This document shows positions 7,122 to 9,101 of a DNA stretch of 9,101 bases, one piece after another. Made by a program: the position numbers and the translations under genes. The notes beneath the pieces were generated by a model. It had not been told where the DNA came from and made no database searches. It was given only the letters and a program-made list of their open reading frames with translations. Source of the stretch: Thioalkalivibrio sp. (GTDB taxonomy: Bacteria > Pseudomonadota > Gammaproteobacteria > Ectothiorhodospirales > Ectothiorhodospiraceae); the NCBI GenBank assembly GCA_007133115.1, contig SLNI01000034.1, forward strand, positions 1-9,101, given 5' to 3'. Position 1 is the stretch's first letter. Every line of letters begins with the position of its first letter.

Positions 7122-7133
7122 GCAGTGTACTGC
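7122..7133. promoter_or_regulatory. Short dyad in the hisI / deacylase divergent intergenic region, possible operator or -10 element
   Basis: GCAGT-GT-ACTGC is a 5+2+5 inverted repeat in the roughly 155 bases between the divergent hisI and deacylase starts. On the minus strand it contains TACACT (7129-7124), four of six matches to a sigma-70 -10 box. A start of transcription near 7117 would leave a leader of about 68 bases before the hisI GTG and would exclude the ATG at 7115. No good -35 box is seen 16-18 bases upstream. No Zur-like AT-rich palindrome was seen by eye in the region. Both transcription units probably start here, but neither promoter is firmly located. Confidence 0.25.
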
Positions 7134-7205
7134 CTGAGCCGCGCGCACGCATGCGCCGGCAGGAATCGTGCCTGAATTCATTCCCTGTCCACGGAGTCAT
7201 CAGTG

Positions 7206-8222
7206 ATGTTCCCGAACCCGGAGTCCATGCGCCGTCCCACCTCGGTGCGCTCGACCAGTTACCACGGACTGGAGGACGGGCCGCGCCTGATTGTGCTCGG
7301 CGCCGTTCACGGCAATGAGACCTGCGGGACCCAGGCGATCCTGCGTCTCATGGGCGAACTCGAACGGGGGGAGATGGAACTGCTCAACGGCCTGCTCACG
7401 CTGGTTCCGGTCACCAATCCGCTCGCTTATCAAAGAAGTGAGCGTATGGGCGAGCGCAACCTGAACCGCAACTTCCGGATCACCGCGGCGCCGGCGGATT
7501 TCGAGGACCGTATCGCCAATCGTCTCTGCCCGCTGCTCGCGGCCCACGACGTGCTGCTCGACCTGCATTCGTTCCACACCCCCGGCGAGCCGTTCGTGAT
7601 GCTCGGCCCCGAGGACAACGCCGCCGGGCTGGAGTCCTTTCGCCGCGCGGCCGAGGAGGAGGCACTGGTCCGCCGTCTCGGGCCGCGGCGCATCGTCGAG
7701 GGCTGGCTCGAGACCTATGCCCGCGGCGTGGCCCGGCGCATTGCGAATCCGAACGCGACGCTGCGTGCGCAGATGCTCAGCACGGACCCGAGTTACGGCA
7801 TCGGCACGACCGAGTACATGCGCGGGCAGGGAGGCTACGGGATTACGCTGGAATGCGGCCAGCACGACGATCCGGAAGCGCCGGAGGTAGCCTACCAGGC
7901 CATTCTGAACGCACTCGCGCACCTGGGCATGCTGGAGTTGCCGCCACCCCCGCCACGTCCTGATCTCGAGGTGCTGCGCCTCGTCGAAGTGGTCGACCGC
8001 GACCACATGGACGACCGCTTCACGCGTCCGTGGCAGAGCTTCGACCGGGTCCGGGCCGGCGAGCCGATCGGCCAGCGCGCCGATGGGCAGCCGGTACTGT
8101 CGCCCGCGGACGGGTTCATCGTCTTTCCCAACCCCAATGCGCTCCCGGGCAACGAGTGGTTCTACCGGGCGGAAATCAGCGCGCGCTCGGTGGACGGCGT
8201 GAAGTCACGGCAGCTGCCATAA
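7206..8222 (+). CDS. AspA/AstE-family zinc deacylase (M14-like)
   Basis: A 338-residue protein of the succinylglutamate desuccinylase/aspartoacylase family, zinc hydrolases that remove acyl groups from N-acyl amino acids. Visible residues: zinc-binding AVHGNE (His35, Glu38), the substrate-binding NLNRNF (Asn87, Arg88), LDLHSFH with the third zinc ligand His121, and TLECGQH with the probable catalytic Glu216. The C-terminal third (about 255-338), after a proline-rich linker, contains [10 protein letters not shown], resembling the beta-barrel cap domain typical of this family. GGAG at 7193-7196 serves either the ATG at 7206 or the adjacent in-frame GTG at 7203; I prefer ATG. No signal peptide is present, so it is cytoplasmic. 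dapH starts 14 bases downstream, suggesting the substrate may be N-acetyl-LL-diaminopimelate. That is inference; N-acetylaspartate, N-acylglutamate or other acyl amino acids remain possible. Confidence 0.9.
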   Translation: MFPNPESMRRPTSVRSTSYHGLEDGPRLIVLGAVHGNETCGTQAILRLMGELERGEMELLNGLLTLVPVTNPLAYQRSERMGERNLNRNFRITAAPADFEDRIANRLCPLLAAHDVLLDLHSFHTPGEPFVMLGPEDNAAGLESFRRAAEEEALVRRLGPRRIVEGWLETYARGVARRIANPNATLRAQMLSTDPSYGIGTTEYMRGQGGYGITLECGQHDDPEAPEVAYQAILNALAHLGMLELPPPPPRPDLEVLRLVEVVDRDHMDDRFTRPWQSFDRVRAGEPIGQRADGQPVLSPADGFIVFPNPNALPGNEWFYRAEISARSVDGVKSRQLP

Positions 8223-8236
8223 CGAGGAGCGACATC

Positions 8237-8950
8237 ATGGATGCCCAGGACATCATCGAGTTCATTGCCCAAAGCAGGAAGCGCACGCCCGTGAAGGTGT
8301 ACCTGAAAGGCGATCTCGACGGAATCGACTTCGGTTCCGGCGTACGCACGTTCCTGTCCGACGGCACTGGGGTGCTGTTCGGCGAATGGCAGGAGATCGA
8401 GCCGGTGTTGCGGGAGAACGCCGCGCGTATCGTGGATCACGTGGTGGAGAGCGACCGGCGGCACTCCGCCGTTCCGCTGCTCGAGACCCGGAACCTCGAT
8501 GCCCGCATCGAGCCCGGTGCAATCATCCGGGACCGCGTCGAGATCGGCGCCAGGGCCATCGTGATGATGGGCGCGGTGATCAATATCGGCGCGGTGGTGG
8601 GCGAGGGCACGATGATCGACATGAATGCCGTTCTCGGCGGCCGGGCCATGGTGGGGCGCAACTGCCACGTCGGTGCGGGAGCGGTGCTGGCCGGCGTGAT
8701 CGAACCGGCTTCGGCGCAGCCGGTGACCGTGGGCGACGACGTGATGATCGGCGCCAACGCAGTGATTCTCGAAGGTGTTTGCATCGGACGCGGCGCCGTG
8801 GTGGCTGCGGGTGCGGTGGTGACGGCCGACGTCGAGGAAGACACCGTCGTCGCCGGCGTTCCCGCGCGCGTGATCAAGAAGGTCGACGCCGCCACGCGCG
8901 ACAAGACGGCGATTGCCGACGCCCTGCGTCAGCTCGGCTCGGGCACCTGA
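8237..8950 (+). CDS. dapH: Tetrahydrodipicolinate N-acetyltransferase DapH
   Basis: DapH acetylates tetrahydrodipicolinate with acetyl-CoA, opening the acetyl branch of diaminopimelate/lysine synthesis. The 237-residue protein begins with the DapH-specific N-domain ([20 protein letters not shown], then [13 protein letters not shown], then GVLFGEW) and continues from about 88 as a left-handed beta helix of hexapeptide repeats. Landmarks are [11 protein letters not shown] (89-99), [20 protein letters not shown] (111-130), [14 protein letters not shown] (144-157) and [13 protein letters not shown] (203-215). The N-domain and these blocks resemble Bacillus-type DapH and not the proteobacterial succinyltransferase DapD. 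A good Shine-Dalgarno (GAGGAG, 8224-8229) lies 7 bases before ATG 8237; longer in-frame extensions run back into the deacylase gene. Forming an operon with a deacylase fits the later deacetylation step. Confidence 0.95.
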   Translation: MDAQDIIEFIAQSRKRTPVKVYLKGDLDGIDFGSGVRTFLSDGTGVLFGEWQEIEPVLRENAARIVDHVVESDRRHSAVPLLETRNLDARIEPGAIIRDRVEIGARAIVMMGAVINIGAVVGEGTMIDMNAVLGGRAMVGRNCHVGAGAVLAGVIEPASAQPVTVGDDVMIGANAVILEGVCIGRGAVVAAGAVVTADVEEDTVVAGVPARVIKKVDAATRDKTAIADALRQLGSGT

Positions 8951-9013
8951 GAGAGCGGGGTAGAGGCCCTGCACGGTATCCGCTAACGCAGGCCGAAAGT
9001 CCTGACCGATGGG

Positions 9014-9042
9014 CGGCCGGGAGTGTCTTCCCGTTGTGGCCG
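9014..9042. terminator. Weak stem-loop between dapH and the convergent gene
   Basis: CGGGA (9018-9022) pairs with TCCCG (9029-9033) around a 6-base loop, and CGGC (9014-9017) can pair with GCCG (9039-9042) across a 5-base bulge. It sits between two convergent genes, where a shared terminator is expected. There is no T-tract on either side, so intrinsic termination is doubtful. The rest of 8951-9050 shows no gene or recognisable RNA. Confidence 0.25.
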
Positions 9043-9050
9043 TTCCGTCG

Positions 9051-9101
9051 TCAGTCGCCGCCCGCCACGCCGACGAAGGCCTGTTCCACCGTGAAATTGC
9101 C
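9051..9101 (-). CDS. C-terminal end of a minus-strand gene, possibly ABC-transporter ATPase
   Basis: On the minus strand, reading in from the right edge, 16 residues GNFTVEQAFVGVAGGD are followed by TGA at 9053-9051. The TVEQAFV pattern resembles the C-terminal (T/S)LEDxF(I/V) segment of several ABC-2-type transporter ATPases, but 16 residues are too few to name it. The gene converges on dapH. It could be a chance open frame, although the reverse-strand frame continues off the window without a stop. Confidence 0.4.
   Translation of the reverse strand, partial: GNFTVEQAFVGVAGGD

Noticed and set aside
7200..8006. 268-codon minus-strand frame opposite the deacylase gene
   Set aside because: Shadow frame; the + strand frame has the HxxE, NR and catalytic Glu motifs.
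8162..8974. 270-codon His-rich open frame on the minus strand opposite dapH
   Set aside because: The histidines arise from reading the Gly/Ala/Val-rich hexapeptide repeats of DapH on the opposite strand; dapH itself has a good Shine-Dalgarno and clear homology.
8951..9050. Small structured RNA such as RNase P, suggested by the string GCCGAAAGTCC
   Set aside because: The conserved RNase P core around GGAAAGTCCGGGC is not matched and no further helices fit; treated as plain intergenic DNA.

Overview
The window is GC-rich, gene-dense chromosome carrying mostly housekeeping genes. Gene types, ATGA-style overlaps and protein sequences suggest a high-GC gammaproteobacterium; an Ectothiorhodospiraceae/Thioalkalivibrio-like organism is a guess, not proven. 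I see no tRNA, rRNA, insertion sequence, phage gene or CRISPR array.

Left part, + strand: the 3' end of der (GTPase for 50S ribosome assembly) is followed after 6 bases by a fold-type I PLP aminotransferase. The aminotransferase converges on a long minus-strand gene train.

Middle, - strand (read from 7049 down to 1484): hisI (phosphoribosyl-AMP cyclohydrolase), cysS (cysteinyl-tRNA synthetase), a DUF1007 periplasmic protein resembling ZevA, a NicO-family membrane transporter resembling ZevB, a possible 35-codon ORF, and an AMP-forming long-chain acyl-CoA synthetase. Consecutive starts and stops overlap as ATGA at hisI/cysS, cysS/zevA-like, zevB-like/small ORF and small ORF/acyl-CoA synthetase, so this is very probably one operon with translational coupling. 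HisI and CysRS both keep their zinc ligands and lie directly upstream of a metal-handling pair, which gives the operon a zinc theme.

Right part, + strand, divergent from hisI: an AspA/AstE-type zinc deacylase followed after 14 bases by dapH (tetrahydrodipicolinate N-acetyltransferase). This suggests the acetyl branch of diaminopimelate/lysine synthesis with an M14-like rather than M20-type deacetylase. The last 51 bases hold the C-terminal end of a minus-strand gene, perhaps an ABC-transporter ATPase.

The main points for a second look are the zinc-themed operon, the deacylase-DapH pair, and the 100-base zevB/acyl-CoA synthetase junction, which holds both a precisely fitted small ORF and a tandem 10-bp operator-like repeat.
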